Shown here one piece after another: positions 36,060 to 45,331 of a stretch of 64,000 nt of DNA (its first letter is position 1; each line of letters begins with the position of its first letter). The notes under the pieces are model-generated. The model did not search any database. It was not told the DNA's origin and saw nothing but the letters and a program-made list of their open reading frames with translations. A program made the translations under genes and the position numbers. Source of the DNA: Psychromonas sp. L1A2 (GTDB taxonomy: Bacteria > Pseudomonadota > Gammaproteobacteria > Enterobacterales > Psychromonadaceae); contig NZ_WUAG01000001.1 in assembly GCF_009828855.1 (NCBI RefSeq), positions 1,550,001 to 1,614,000 on the forward strand. The letters are read 5' to 3'.

Positions 36060-36983
36060 ATGAAATTAACATTCTTATTAGCAATTATCATGAGCTTCTT
36101 TGTTTCTCCAAGTATAAGCTCAGCTGAAAATAGAGATAATAAAAAACATCACAATAGACAAAGTGTACATAAGCATTTGGAGTCTAAAAAAAATAGAGTT
36201 GTACGTAAACCTATCATCTATGAAAAGGGTTCTGTGCTACCAAAAAATCGTGCCGTTCGTAATAAAGAAGACAGGCAGAGCAATAAAAAAGCAATTGCTC
36301 ATAAAAATTCAAAAATTAACATTAATAGAAACATTCATCATCGTAATGTTCATAAACGCAATATTTCACAAAACCGTTCACAAATAAAAACGTCAGTATT
36401 ACCTCCCAATGCAGCTGTTCGAAATAAACAGAAAGCTAAAAGATTAATAGCCGCTAAAAAGTTAAAAAGTAAACGAAGTAAAAGTTTTCGTAAACGTGCT
36501 ATTTATAAAGCAGGTCTCAGGAGTCATAAATTACCAAGAAATGGTCGTAGGCTTCGTTTTGCAGGACTTTCTTTTATTTTTAGTAGCGGATTATATTATC
36601 GCCATCTAAATAATGGATATACCGTCGTGCATCCTCCAGTGGGGCTGAAAATTCGTTATTTACCACAGGGTTTTGAAGACATTTTTATTCATGGGATCCA
36701 TTATTACTTTTTCCAAGGTATTTATTATATTGCTAATGGTGGATATTACGAAGTAGTGGAAGAACCATCCAGCGATACAACTTCATTATCAATAAGTGAT
36801 GAAGCTGCATATATTAATGGATTACATGATGATTTTGAGCTCGGGCAACATTATTCTCTATTACCTAAAGGAGCTCAATTAGTTGTTATTAATGGCGAAC
36901 AATACTTTAAGTTCCAAGATATTTATTTTTTACCTCAGTCATTTGATAATGGTGTGCATTATTTAGCCGTGAAACTGAACTAA
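36060..36983 (+). CDS. Secreted basic protein with C-terminal DUF6515-like domain
   Basis: The 307-residue protein has a signal peptide (LLAIIMSFFVSPSISSA) and a strongly basic, Lys/Arg/Asn/His-rich region to about residue 165. The C-terminal part resembles DUF6515-type proteins (YYRHLNNGYTVVHPPVGLKI, then YLPQGFEDIFIHGIHYYFF). A phrase recurs within the basic region: SVLPKNRAVRNK and SVLPPNAAVRNK. Tyr-rich repeats (GIYYIANGGYYEVV, QDIYFLP) suggest a small beta fold. It is probably periplasmic or surface-located. Function is unknown. The basic part could bind anionic polymers, which is inference. Confidence 0.7.
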   Translation: MKLTFLLAIIMSFFVSPSISSAENRDNKKHHNRQSVHKHLESKKNRVVRKPIIYEKGSVLPKNRAVRNKEDRQSNKKAIAHKNSKININRNIHHRNVHKRNISQNRSQIKTSVLPPNAAVRNKQKAKRLIAAKKLKSKRSKSFRKRAIYKAGLRSHKLPRNGRRLRFAGLSFIFSSGLYYRHLNNGYTVVHPPVGLKIRYLPQGFEDIFIHGIHYYFFQGIYYIANGGYYEVVEEPSSDTTSLSISDEAAYINGLHDDFELGQHYSLLPKGAQLVVINGEQYFKFQDIYFLPQSFDNGVHYLAVKLN

Positions 36984-37604
36984 GGAACTTGAAACTTGGA
37001 TAAGCAGTATCACCTATTAGGTTATTATCACCTCTAATGATTTCTAGATACTCTAGTACGTGTTTTTTCAAACAATAAATCAACACCTCTAAAGTAGCCT
37101 TAACATAGATCCTGTTTCATTATGGTATCGGCTATGCTCTATTTTAAGTGTGTTTTTATTGACCGTTTCTATAATGTCTCTTTTTGGTAATGTGGTGGCA
37201 TTGTAAACAGGTTTGAATTTCATCTACCCACTATTATGTTTAAATATTTTTTAATTAAAAGAGCTGATTACTAGGCCGGTATTTAATTCAAATTTTAAAT
37301 GAAATTAAGGTTAAGTATTTATTTTTGAAGTTAATGTAGAAACTGTTATTTGAATGTAACCTTTTGTATCATGAAAATTTAATCATTAGTTATCAGTTAG
37401 ATTAATATATAAAATATTCTATTAATTAACGACTTTAGGAGTTCGATTTAGAGTGAGCTTCTTTATACCAATCATAGTAAGTAGCGGATCTATTTTACTG
37501 GCTATATCAATTCACTTTCTCATTATAAATTTGCGTATTTTAAAATTGTTACTTACGCTTAAAAATTAGTCTAGTACACTTTTTTATGAAGAAAAGGAAA
37601 TGTT
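36984..37604. other. Intergenic region with a degraded family A repeat
   Basis: This 621-base AT-rich gap separates two plus-strand secreted-protein genes. A partial copy of repeat family A lies at 37465-37545. No other element or gene was recognised. Confidence 0.4.
37465..37545 (+). repeat. Dispersed intergenic repeat family A, degraded partial copy
   Basis: It begins ATACCAATCATAGTAA and continues with GATCTATTTTACT and CATTATAAATTTGCGT, matching the first 80 bases of family A (compare 52865 onward). The remainder is missing. It lies just upstream of a small secreted-protein gene. Confidence 0.45.
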
Positions 37605-37847
37605 ATGATCAATAAAATACTTTTATTTACCAGTGTGCTTATTATCTCTAGTGGAGTCATGGCCAAACAAAACACTAAAGTATCTAAAAGTATATGTTTA
37701 AAAATTGATGCAAAAATTGTGACTGCTAAAAAGAATATGCGTGTTATGTATACAGATAAGAAAGGTCAGAAGTTAAGGGCTAAGTTAAAAGCGCTACAGA
37801 AAAAAAAGGCATATTGTAAAATAAGTAAGTTTCCAACGTCATCGTAA
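37605..37847 (+). CDS. Small secreted lysine-rich protein, unknown
   Basis: The 80-residue protein has a clear signal peptide (ILLFTSVLIISSGVMA) and a mature part of about 60 residues that is very rich in lysine and carries two cysteines (SKSICLKID, KAYCKIS) that could form one disulfide. AAAAGGAAA lies just before the ATG. I do not recognise a family. It is probably a periplasmic protein. The next gene starts 72 bases downstream in the same direction, so cotranscription with the metal transporter is possible. Confidence 0.6.
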   Translation: MINKILLFTSVLIISSGVMAKQNTKVSKSICLKIDAKIVTAKKNMRVMYTDKKGQKLRAKLKALQKKKAYCKISKFPTSS

Positions 37848-37918
37848 ATTAGTTTCTTATCCAGCGGTTTATTTCCTTTCTACTCTGTTTTTAAGAGTGT
37901 AGTCTTTATGACTCTCAT

Positions 37919-39211
37919 ATGTTCATTGATGGATCATCATTCAGAGTCTCTATGAAAATAAGGTCATTGTTTACATTAAATTCCTCGCATAAAAATAAAC
38001 ATGGGTTGAGTGAAATCCTTAAATATATGGGACCGGGTTTACTGGTCACTGTTGGTTTTATAGATCCGGGGAATTGGGCTTCCAATATTGCGGCGGGCTC
38101 AATGTTTGGATATACACTTCTATGGATGGTAACGCTGTCTACGCTAATGTTGATTTTATTGCAGCATAATGTTGCTCACCTAGGCATTGTTACTGGGGAT
38201 TGTTTAGCTGAATCCGCAATGAAAAATCTCAATGTGCATGTGGCTCAATTTGTACTTTTTACCAGTATTATAGCGGTTATATCGACTGCTTTGGCTGAGA
38301 TATTGGGTGGAGCAATTGCACTACAATTACTGTTTGATATACCGATAGTGATTGGTTCTGTCATTATTCTTGTTATCGTCATTTTCTTACTGTTTACCAA
38401 TACTTATACCAAGCTTGAAAAACTGATTATTGGTTTTGTGTCAATTATTGGATTTTCATTTTTGTATGAAATGAGCATTGTTAATATTGACTGGCCGGAG
38501 GCTGCTAGAAGTTGGGTAACCGTTAGTATTCCTGATGGTTCAATGATTATCGTTATGGCGGTATTAGGCGCTGTTGTTATGCCTCATAACCTATTTTTAC
38601 ATTCAGAAATTATTCAAAGTCGGCAATGGAGTAATGACAATGAAGCCGTTATTAAAAAACAATTAAGATATGAGTTTACTGATACTTTTGTATCAATGAT
38701 TATTGGCTGGGCTATTAATAGTGCAATGATTATATTGGCTGCAGCTACCTTTTTTGATAACAATATAGTGGTGACAGAACTAGAACAAGCGCAGCACCTT
38801 CTTTCTCCTATGTTGGGTTCAAAAGCCGCTATTGTATTTGGTATTGCATTATTATTTGCGGGAATTTCTTCAACCATTACTGCTGGTATGGCGGGTGGCT
38901 CTGTTTATGCCGGTTTATTTAAAGAACCTTACAATATCAAAGCGACCCACACTAAAGTGGGTGTGGCGGGTATATTAATTATTTCAACATTGATTGTTTT
39001 TTTGATTTCAGACCCCTTTAAAGGTTTGATTATTTCTCAAATGGTACTCAGCATTCAATTACCTATTACCGTTTTTCTACAAATTTATTTAACCTCATCG
39101 AAGAGGGTAATGGGAAAACATAGGAACTCCAAATTGATGAATTTTTTGTTGTTATCTATTTGGTTAATTTTAACTCTTTTGAATATAATGTTATTTGTCA
39201 GTTTTTTGTAA
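37919..39211 (+). CDS. NRAMP-family divalent metal transporter
   Basis: This inner-membrane protein of about 430 residues has 11 or so helices. The helix 1 metal-binding motif is DPGNW (GFIDPGNWASNIAAGS) and the helix 6 motif is MPHNLFLHS, both intact, so Mn2+ or Fe2+ uptake coupled to protons is expected. The helix 6 Met that favours soft transition metals is present. The start is uncertain: ATG 37919 or ATG 37952, neither with a strong ribosome site. The sequence is distant from E. coli MntH. No regulator is adjacent. Confidence 0.88.
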   Translation: MFIDGSSFRVSMKIRSLFTLNSSHKNKHGLSEILKYMGPGLLVTVGFIDPGNWASNIAAGSMFGYTLLWMVTLSTLMLILLQHNVAHLGIVTGDCLAESAMKNLNVHVAQFVLFTSIIAVISTALAEILGGAIALQLLFDIPIVIGSVIILVIVIFLLFTNTYTKLEKLIIGFVSIIGFSFLYEMSIVNIDWPEAARSWVTVSIPDGSMIIVMAVLGAVVMPHNLFLHSEIIQSRQWSNDNEAVIKKQLRYEFTDTFVSMIIGWAINSAMIILAAATFFDNNIVVTELEQAQHLLSPMLGSKAAIVFGIALLFAGISSTITAGMAGGSVYAGLFKEPYNIKATHTKVGVAGILIISTLIVFLISDPFKGLIISQMVLSIQLPITVFLQIYLTSSKRVMGKHRNSKLMNFLLLSIWLILTLLNIMLFVSFL

Positions 39212-39375
39212 TGACATATATTACCTCAATTCTGGTTAAATAAATCGATACATAACCCTTATTTATAGGTACTTTTTTTCCGTATTTCTGTGTTAAATCA
39301 CCTTAGAATAACTCGTTATAGCTTCGATGATTTGCCTTGAACTACACAAACATTACGATACTTTCATAATATGAA

Positions 39376-39466
39376 ATTTTAACATGTTGATATTTAATAG
39401 TATTACACTTCCATTATCCAGAACGGAGGTTATGCAATAAACCAAGTTGCATTATTAATGTAGCGG
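39376..39466. repeat. Dispersed intergenic repeat family C, copy 2
   Basis: Ordered words (TTTTAACATGTTGATA, CCATTATCCAGA followed by GGAGG, CATTAATG-like) match 9411-9546. It is followed by a GC-richer tail absent from copy 1. Non-coding. Confidence 0.4.
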
Positions 39467-39863
39467 TGCGCTCCGAAATAGTGCGAAAGCGAACATTGAT
39501 AGTGCGCTGACATGGAGCCTTCTTTCGATACCATCCAATAAATGATCAATTTAAATCGATAATAATTTCAATTTTAGTCAAAAAACACCATTAATATGAT
39601 TACATCTCAAATTGATTTAATTTAAATTTTTCATCGCTAATTAATTAAAAAAAATTGATATTTGCTAACCATTATTAACTTTATGATGACGGTTAATCAT
39701 TCATTTAAATTAATAGAAAGCGAGTGTTTATAGGTGGTTTGGCTTTTTATTGCGTGAAAAAATAAATGATATTAGACGCTTTTTACATTTGTTGTTTTTT
39801 TGAATAGATTCCTTGTTATCAGTGATTTAATACACTCTCTTTAAGTTGAATAGAGATCAAAAA

Positions 39864-39892
39864 TTTAGCATTAATAATACACTTGGTATAAT
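39864..39892 (+). promoter_or_regulatory. Candidate sigma-70 promoter of the lyase-TRAP operon
   Basis: A perfect -10 box TATAAT (39887-39892), preceded by TTGG, lies 17 bases after a weak -35 TTTAGC (39864-39869). Transcription would start near 39899, downstream of the first in-frame ATG at 39895. This argues for translation starting at 39952 or 39964. Confidence 0.45.
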
Positions 39893-39963
39893 TAATGCTG
39901 TTGCTTTGGACATATCTTTTGATTGCAGTTGCACTCAAATTGTTCAAGGTGATGTATAGACAT

Positions 39964-41403
39964 ATGGAAAATAGTCAAAACATAAAAGAACAAGTAAAAA
40001 TGATAGGGATGGATTTCGGTTCAACCACTAGCAGTGCGATGATCGCGGTGGCTGGCGTTGGAATGAATTCGGTGACGGGGCGAATGGCATTCTCTGCACC
40101 AGAAATTGTCTATCGATCTAATGTTGAATTTACACCTTTTAGAGGTGCTGAAATTGATGCATCCGCTATCGCTGAACTATTAGATACTTGGTTAGAAAAA
40201 GGTGATAACATTTTTTCGGGCGGGGTGATCATTACTGGTTTAGCTGCTTTACAACAAAACTCAGTGCATATTGCTGCTTTAATTAAAGAGCGTATTGGAC
40301 AAGCTGTTATTGCGACGGTTGATGATCCAAATCTTGAATCATGGTTAGCTTTCATGGGGTGTGCAGCATTATTATCTCGGCATTTTAAGAATGAAACGCT
40401 CGTTAATCTCGATATTGGTGGCGGTACAACTAATCCCGCAGCAGGTCAAAATGGACAAGTCAAAACAACGGGATGTTTTTATATTGGCGCCAGGCATTTT
40501 CAGTTTGAACCAGGGACTTACCGTTTAATTAATATCTCTGAATACGGTTATTCAATGTTAAACCACATCGGTGCAAACAATGAGATTGGCGATACTCTTG
40601 GTGCCGATATTCTCAATAAAATCCTCGATCTTTACATTGAAGCACTAAAAGCCATCGCTCGAGGAAACCTCGTGTTTTTTGAAAGCGACATTGGCCAGCG
40701 TCTTTGCCAAACTTCTTTTATACTGCCTCCAAACGTTTCTTCACCTATGATTACTTTTTCCGGTGGTGTAGGCGAACTTATTTATAAAATTACTGAAAAC
40801 GAACCGATACCTAGCACCACCTTTTATGGTGATTTAGGTATCGACCTAGCTAAAAAAATTATCTCCGATTCTTTCTTTTCTAAACAAATAACAACCATTC
40901 GCCCAGAAAATATGGGTAGAGCAACTGTGTACGGGTTGACGCTTCACAATACTGAAATTTCAGGTGCAACTTTATTTTTACCAGACACTTCGGCACTACC
41001 TTTAAATGATGTCCCTATTGTTGCTCGACTCAGTATGTCTTGTGATTTAGATGATCTTCTTAATTCTATTTCTGTTGTTGCACAACGTAGCGGCAAAGCT
41101 TGTATTCAAATGCTACCAGTAACTGATTCAGAAGGGGGGGCTTTACCTGCTTCTCTGCAACAAATTAAAACGCTTGGTGTTCGAATAAATCAAGCATTAG
41201 CAACACTCACTATTGATTTACCGTTAGTGATATTGGTACCCGGAAATTTTGGGAAAGCATTAGGTAACTATGCAACGGACTGGGGAAAATCATCCGCTAA
41301 ATTAATGATCATAGATGAAATTCCAGATCGTAATGCACAGTTTGTAAACATTGGAAGTCCGTATCGCGGCGTTGTACCCGTTTCTTTTTATGGCATTTAT
41401 TAG
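39964..41403 (+). CDS. eutA: EutA-like reactivating factor for the B12-dependent ammonia-lyase
   Basis: From ATG 39964 the protein has 479 residues, close to E. coli EutA. It is an actin/Hsp70-fold ATPase: phosphate loop 1 is MDFGSTTSS and phosphate loop 2 is NLDIGGGTTN. EutA exchanges damaged cobalamin for intact adenosylcobalamin in ethanolamine ammonia-lyase, using ATP. GGVIITGLAALQQN matches the EutA region GAIIITGESAKTRN. Alternative in-frame starts are 39952 and 39895; the last probably precedes the transcription start. Seventeen bases separate it from the fused lyase gene, its expected client. EutA rather than another actin-fold reactivase is chosen mainly from this text and the neighbour. 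Confidence 0.8.
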   Translation: MENSQNIKEQVKMIGMDFGSTTSSAMIAVAGVGMNSVTGRMAFSAPEIVYRSNVEFTPFRGAEIDASAIAELLDTWLEKGDNIFSGGVIITGLAALQQNSVHIAALIKERIGQAVIATVDDPNLESWLAFMGCAALLSRHFKNETLVNLDIGGGTTNPAAGQNGQVKTTGCFYIGARHFQFEPGTYRLINISEYGYSMLNHIGANNEIGDTLGADILNKILDLYIEALKAIARGNLVFFESDIGQRLCQTSFILPPNVSSPMITFSGGVGELIYKITENEPIPSTTFYGDLGIDLAKKIISDSFFSKQITTIRPENMGRATVYGLTLHNTEISGATLFLPDTSALPLNDVPIVARLSMSCDLDDLLNSISVVAQRSGKACIQMLPVTDSEGGALPASLQQIKTLGVRINQALATLTIDLPLVILVPGNFGKALGNYATDWGKSSAKLMIIDEIPDRNAQFVNIGSPYRGVVPVSFYGIY

Positions 41404-41420
41404 AATTTAAGGTTTATTTA

Positions 41421-43616
41421 ATGAAAAAGATTATCCCACTTAAAGATATTCATGTTCCCGTTCCAGGGCCAGAGGAAGTTTATTCTTTCAAAATATTGAA
41501 TGAAATTTTTTACTTTGAAGGGCTTAAAAAGTTATTAGGAGCCGCTGATATCAGCAAAGCTGGTGATAGAACAACGGAGCTGGCTCCCAAGAATGCAATG
41601 GATAGAGAAGCGGCAAGAGCAATTCTGGCTTCTTTAACATTGCAGTACCTTTATGATAATCCGTTAACTGCTGATGATGGCAGTGTTGACTCTGTCATGC
41701 GTGCTGGTTATGAGATAGATCTTGAACTGTTTCAAAGCATTGCCCATATGACTATGGGCGATCTTAAAGATCATTTGCTGGCCAGTAATGGAACGCGAGT
41801 GGCTGCGATTGGTTTAGCATTAACACCTGTCATGGCATCCGCTTTAACCAAGTTAATGGATGTACATGAATTAGTTTATTTACCCGGTAAAATATTTCGA
41901 CCGACTAAAGCAAGAACCTTGATTGGTACGCCTAAAACACTGTCATTTCGTCTTCAACCTAATCATCCTAAAGATAATTTAGATGCTATTTCTATGATGG
42001 TTTATAACGATTTAGCAATGGGAATGGGCGATTGTTTAATTGGTGTTAATCCCTCTGACGGCTCGGTAGATAATATAGCCGCAATGCTGTGGCACATAGA
42101 TAAGCTTCGTCGCGAAACAGGTGCGCCCACTCAAATTTGTGTACTTGGGCATATTAAAAGTCAACTTACCGCTTTAAAGCAGGGCGCACCAGTTGAAATC
42201 TTATTCCAAAGCTTTGCAGGTACAGATGAAACATTAACTGGAGAGTTCGACGTAACGGTAGAGTTTTTAGATCAAGCCGTGGAAACCATGAAAAATGAAG
42301 GGCCGCTAAAAGAGATAGCGGAACAATTTATGTACTTTGAAACAGGTCAAGGCAGTGAAATGACTTACCGTAAACATAACGGTATGGATATGGCGACTTG
42401 CGAAGCATTATGTTACGGACTATGTCGACGTTATGATCCTTTTATGGTGAATAATGCAACAGGTTTCATTGGTCCAGAAACACATCTTAATGACTTTGAA
42501 TTAATGGTCTCGACACTTCAAGACCACTTCATGGGGAAACTGTTAGGCTTACCGATGGGCATCAGCCCAAGTTATACCTTGCATTCTAACTCCCATTTAG
42601 AAGGTCAGCAAATGGCTGTGCAATTGGCTACAGCGGCGGGGGCTAACTTCTTTATGGATATCTATTTAGGTACCGATCGTATGCTTGCTCACTTTGTGAA
42701 TTCAGGACACGACGATCAAACCTTAAGGGAAATATATCACCGTAATCCTGCGCCTGAGTTTTTACAATGGGCAGTTCAAAAAGGTATTTATATTCAACAT
42801 ACCGATGGTAACGTTGAGCGTGGTCCAAATTGGGGAAACCCAAGGTTATTTATCAAGAGTGATTTAGAGTTTCAGCGTCTGCATGAAGCAACACCAAATG
42901 CCCCTGGATTTGAAAATGCAGGTCCACGTCCTGCGCATAAAGTACAAGAAGTGATTCGTATTAATCAATCAGTAGGACGAGAAGCGGTTCATTCACATCT
43001 TAAACCAGAGTTGTTTACTGGTTTCACCTTTAGAGAGTTCGTCTCTACGGCTATTGATCATGCTGAACATTTAAAAAATCCTGAAGTTGGCTCAAAACTG
43101 TCTAAAACTGATCTAGATAGCCTTTCTGCTGAAGGTAATGATGTGCAAATTATTATCACCGATGGTTTATCGGCTGAAGCTGTTCATCATAACGTTCCGG
43201 ATATGATTCCAGTATTAATGGATGGATTAAAAAGCCGTCATTACTCATTAGGCGAGCCTATCGTTACACACTTTGGTCGCGTTAAATTAGCTGAATGTAT
43301 CTCCGATGTATTAGATTGTAATGTTGCTATTTTATTGGCAGGAGAGCGACCAGGGGGAGATGCACTTTCTTCAAAAAGTATGTCTGCTTATTTGGTGCTA
43401 AAGCTGAAGGATGAGAAGGCGAGAAAAGCCGCTGCAATTTACAGTGAACATGAAAAAATTCGTTATGAATACACTTTAATTACAAACATTTACCAAGGAG
43501 GTTTACCGCCTATCGAAGGAGGCAGTGTTGTCGCAGAAAAAGTAATGGAAATTCTTGAAAATCAAGCCGCAGGTAATCGATTAGAAGATCTGTTGAAAGC
43601 TCAAAAAAACGTATAA
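41421..43616 (+). CDS. eutBC: Fused EutB-EutC ethanolamine ammonia-lyase-type enzyme, adenosylcobalamin-dependent
   Basis: This single 731-residue chain joins both lyase subunits. Residues 25-478 align with the EutB barrel and residues about 500-720 with EutC (GPRP, ITDGLSAEAV, THFGRVKLAE, LLAGERPGG, NIYQGGLPP). Ethanolamine ammonia-lyase converts ethanolamine to acetaldehyde and ammonia by radical chemistry. Residues aligned with E. coli Arg160, Gln162, Asn193, Ser247, Glu287, Phe329 and Met392 are kept as Arg177, Gln179, Asn210, Ser264, Glu307, Phe349 and Met412. The position aligned with Asp362 is Ser382, and the adjoining Cys-Cys pair is Pro-Ser. The EutC half has a different N-terminal segment. 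A related amino alcohol is therefore a possible substrate. No frameshift is seen at the junction, so the fusion looks genuine. Confidence 0.88.
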   Translation: MKKIIPLKDIHVPVPGPEEVYSFKILNEIFYFEGLKKLLGAADISKAGDRTTELAPKNAMDREAARAILASLTLQYLYDNPLTADDGSVDSVMRAGYEIDLELFQSIAHMTMGDLKDHLLASNGTRVAAIGLALTPVMASALTKLMDVHELVYLPGKIFRPTKARTLIGTPKTLSFRLQPNHPKDNLDAISMMVYNDLAMGMGDCLIGVNPSDGSVDNIAAMLWHIDKLRRETGAPTQICVLGHIKSQLTALKQGAPVEILFQSFAGTDETLTGEFDVTVEFLDQAVETMKNEGPLKEIAEQFMYFETGQGSEMTYRKHNGMDMATCEALCYGLCRRYDPFMVNNATGFIGPETHLNDFELMVSTLQDHFMGKLLGLPMGISPSYTLHSNSHLEGQQMAVQLATAAGANFFMDIYLGTDRMLAHFVNSGHDDQTLREIYHRNPAPEFLQWAVQKGIYIQHTDGNVERGPNWGNPRLFIKSDLEFQRLHEATPNAPGFENAGPRPAHKVQEVIRINQSVGREAVHSHLKPELFTGFTFREFVSTAIDHAEHLKNPEVGSKLSKTDLDSLSAEGNDVQIIITDGLSAEAVHHNVPDMIPVLMDGLKSRHYSLGEPIVTHFGRVKLAECISDVLDCNVAILLAGERPGGDALSSKSMSAYLVLKLKDEKARKAAAIYSEHEKIRYEYTLITNIYQGGLPPIEGGSVVAEKVMEILENQAAGNRLEDLLKAQKNV

Positions 43617-43697
43617 CCCAATTTAACAAAGTAATGCTAAAAATATTTTAATCAATATTCAACACACAGCTACATACATTAAATAAGGATATAAATA

Positions 43698-44729
43698 ATG
43701 ATATTGAGAAAGAAAGTAATTAAACAAGTCACACTTGCGACCACTTGTGTGATGTTGCTGTTAGCGCCTGTCGTGCAAGCTGATTCAATGAGACTTAAGT
43801 TTGCTCATCAAAATAACGTTTATGATGCAGATCAGCTATTGGCTGAAACGTTTAAAACATTATTAGAAGAAAAGACGAACGGTGACCTAAAGGTTTCAAT
43901 TTACCCTGGTACCTTAACTGGATCAGAAGAAGAAGCGTTAGAATTTGCTAAAGCAGGGACGGTTTCCCTAGCGGCGACGAGTGCGGGTCATATAGCAGGT
44001 TATTACGAGGACATTCAATTTCTTCAACTTCCTTATTTATTTAAAAGTTTGGAGCATTATAAAGTAGCAAGAAGCTCTAGTGTGGTTAAAGAGATCCTTG
44101 CTGGTGCCAGTAAAGCAACAGGTATGAAAGCATTGGGCGTCTATTCTGATTGTAATGGTTTTGCGATTGCCAGTAAAAAACCTATTAATAGTATAGCGGA
44201 TGCTAAAGGCGTGAAGTTACGAGCGATGCAAAATCCTTTGTTTATTGATATCTACGAAGCATTTGGCTTTACGGTGACACCGACAGACTGGGGTGAGCTT
44301 TATACTTCATTACAAACAGGCATGGTAGAAGCTGATGATTTAGGTGTGTATTGCAACGATATTTTCAAAATGAGTGAAGTTGTTGATAGTTATGCAATAT
44401 TGAATCAAATGTGGACGCAAAAAATATTATTTATGTCTCCAAAAGTCTGGGACAAATTAACTGCAGAACAAAAAGTGATTGTGACTGATATTGCCGATGA
44501 AGCAATAGAGTTAACAGATGCTTGGCAGTATGCTCGTGAAGCTAAATTCATCGAAAAAGTAAAAGAAGATAAAGATCAAACGATTACTTACCCGAATACT
44601 GACGAATTTAAAGAAGCCTCTAAATCTGTGTATACAAAATGGTTTGCTAAAGAACCTAAATGGAAAACGTGGTACGAACAAATCCAATACCTAGATCCGA
44701 ATGCACGTCTACCTAAAGCATTTAAATAA
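43698..44729 (+). CDS. dctP: TRAP transporter solute-binding protein, DctP family
   Basis: The 343-residue periplasmic protein has a signal peptide (TLATTCVMLLLAPVVQA) and the DctP fold. The signature helix region reads AKGVKLRAMQNPLFIDIYEA; Arg175 is the arginine that in known TRAP proteins binds the substrate carboxylate. The usual QENP-type segment is replaced by EADDLGVYCND, suggesting an unusual ligand. It delivers the substrate to DctQM, encoded next. It lies 81 bases after the lyase gene, so the imported compound is probably the lyase substrate or a precursor. Confidence 0.9.
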   Translation: MILRKKVIKQVTLATTCVMLLLAPVVQADSMRLKFAHQNNVYDADQLLAETFKTLLEEKTNGDLKVSIYPGTLTGSEEEALEFAKAGTVSLAATSAGHIAGYYEDIQFLQLPYLFKSLEHYKVARSSSVVKEILAGASKATGMKALGVYSDCNGFAIASKKPINSIADAKGVKLRAMQNPLFIDIYEAFGFTVTPTDWGELYTSLQTGMVEADDLGVYCNDIFKMSEVVDSYAILNQMWTQKILFMSPKVWDKLTAEQKVIVTDIADEAIELTDAWQYAREAKFIEKVKEDKDQTITYPNTDEFKEASKSVYTKWFAKEPKWKTWYEQIQYLDPNARLPKAFK

Positions 44730-44818
44730 TAGTTAATTGCTTGAATAAGGTCAGTCTTGTTTACAAAAGAGACTGACCTATTAATTAATAGCAAACAAAA
44801 AATAATAAGGTGAGCAAT

Positions 44819-45331
44819 ATGCCTGATACAGAAAAAAGTGTGCTAGGTAATAAAATTGAAGGCGTCATGCATAAAGTAAGTAGTGTATGTGGAGTTACTT
44901 TGCTGGTGTTAATGTGTAGTTTGATTTTGTTACTTGGAGTGAATATTTTTTTACGATATTGCTTCGACTCACCGATTGCTTGGTCCAATACTATTTCAAG
45001 ATATATTTATATCGTTATTGCATTAATAGGCAGTGCTATTGCTTATACACAACAGAGTCATGCTCGAATTGATATTCTTTATAATCGAGTAGGGCCTAAG
45101 ACTAAAAAGGTTTTCGACTTTTTTCATTGCATTATTATGATGACACTTTGCGTTATTTTTATGGTAGTTGGTAGTCAACATGCCGTAACGATGTGGCCTG
45201 TGCACCCTCCCATTATTCCTTGGTTGCCTATTGGTAGTATTTACCTTGCTATTCCTATTTTTTCTTTTTTGATTTTTCTTTATCTATTAACAAAAATGAT
45301 ATCTATTTTTAATAAACGGAGTGCTTCATGA
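44819..45331 (+). CDS. dctQ: TRAP transporter small membrane subunit, DctQ family
   Basis: From ATG 44819 the protein has 170 residues and four hydrophobic helices. NIFLRYCFDSPIAWSNTISRY is the DctQ hallmark region with the conserved Arg and Trp. It pairs with DctM in sodium-driven solute uptake. AAGG stands eight bases before this ATG, so I prefer it to the GTG at 44810. It overlaps dctM by four bases. Confidence 0.9.
   Translation: MPDTEKSVLGNKIEGVMHKVSSVCGVTLLVLMCSLILLLGVNIFLRYCFDSPIAWSNTISRYIYIVIALIGSAIAYTQQSHARIDILYNRVGPKTKKVFDFFHCIIMMTLCVIFMVVGSQHAVTMWPVHPPIIPWLPIGSIYLAIPIFSFLIFLYLLTKMISIFNKRSAS

Larger units (their letters stand above)
39212..39951. other. Upstream region of the lyase-TRAP operon
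   Basis: This long AT-rich gap includes a family C repeat copy (39376-39466), a GC-richer stretch with repeated GTGCG words (39466-39520) and a promoter candidate at 39864-39892. I looked for a cobalamin riboswitch because the downstream enzyme needs B12, but did not find a recognisable B12-box. Confidence 0.45.

Noticed and set aside
39212-39963. Cobalamin riboswitch before the B12-dependent lyase operon
   Set aside because: I looked for a B12-box and the usual long structured leader. The region is AT-rich, with only a repeat-like GC patch, and nothing matches well enough to call.
39895-39963. Upstream ATG giving a longer, hydrophobic EutA N-terminus
   Set aside because: The ATG at 39895 lies at or before the likely transcription start from the TATAAT at 39887, and known EutA proteins lack such a segment.
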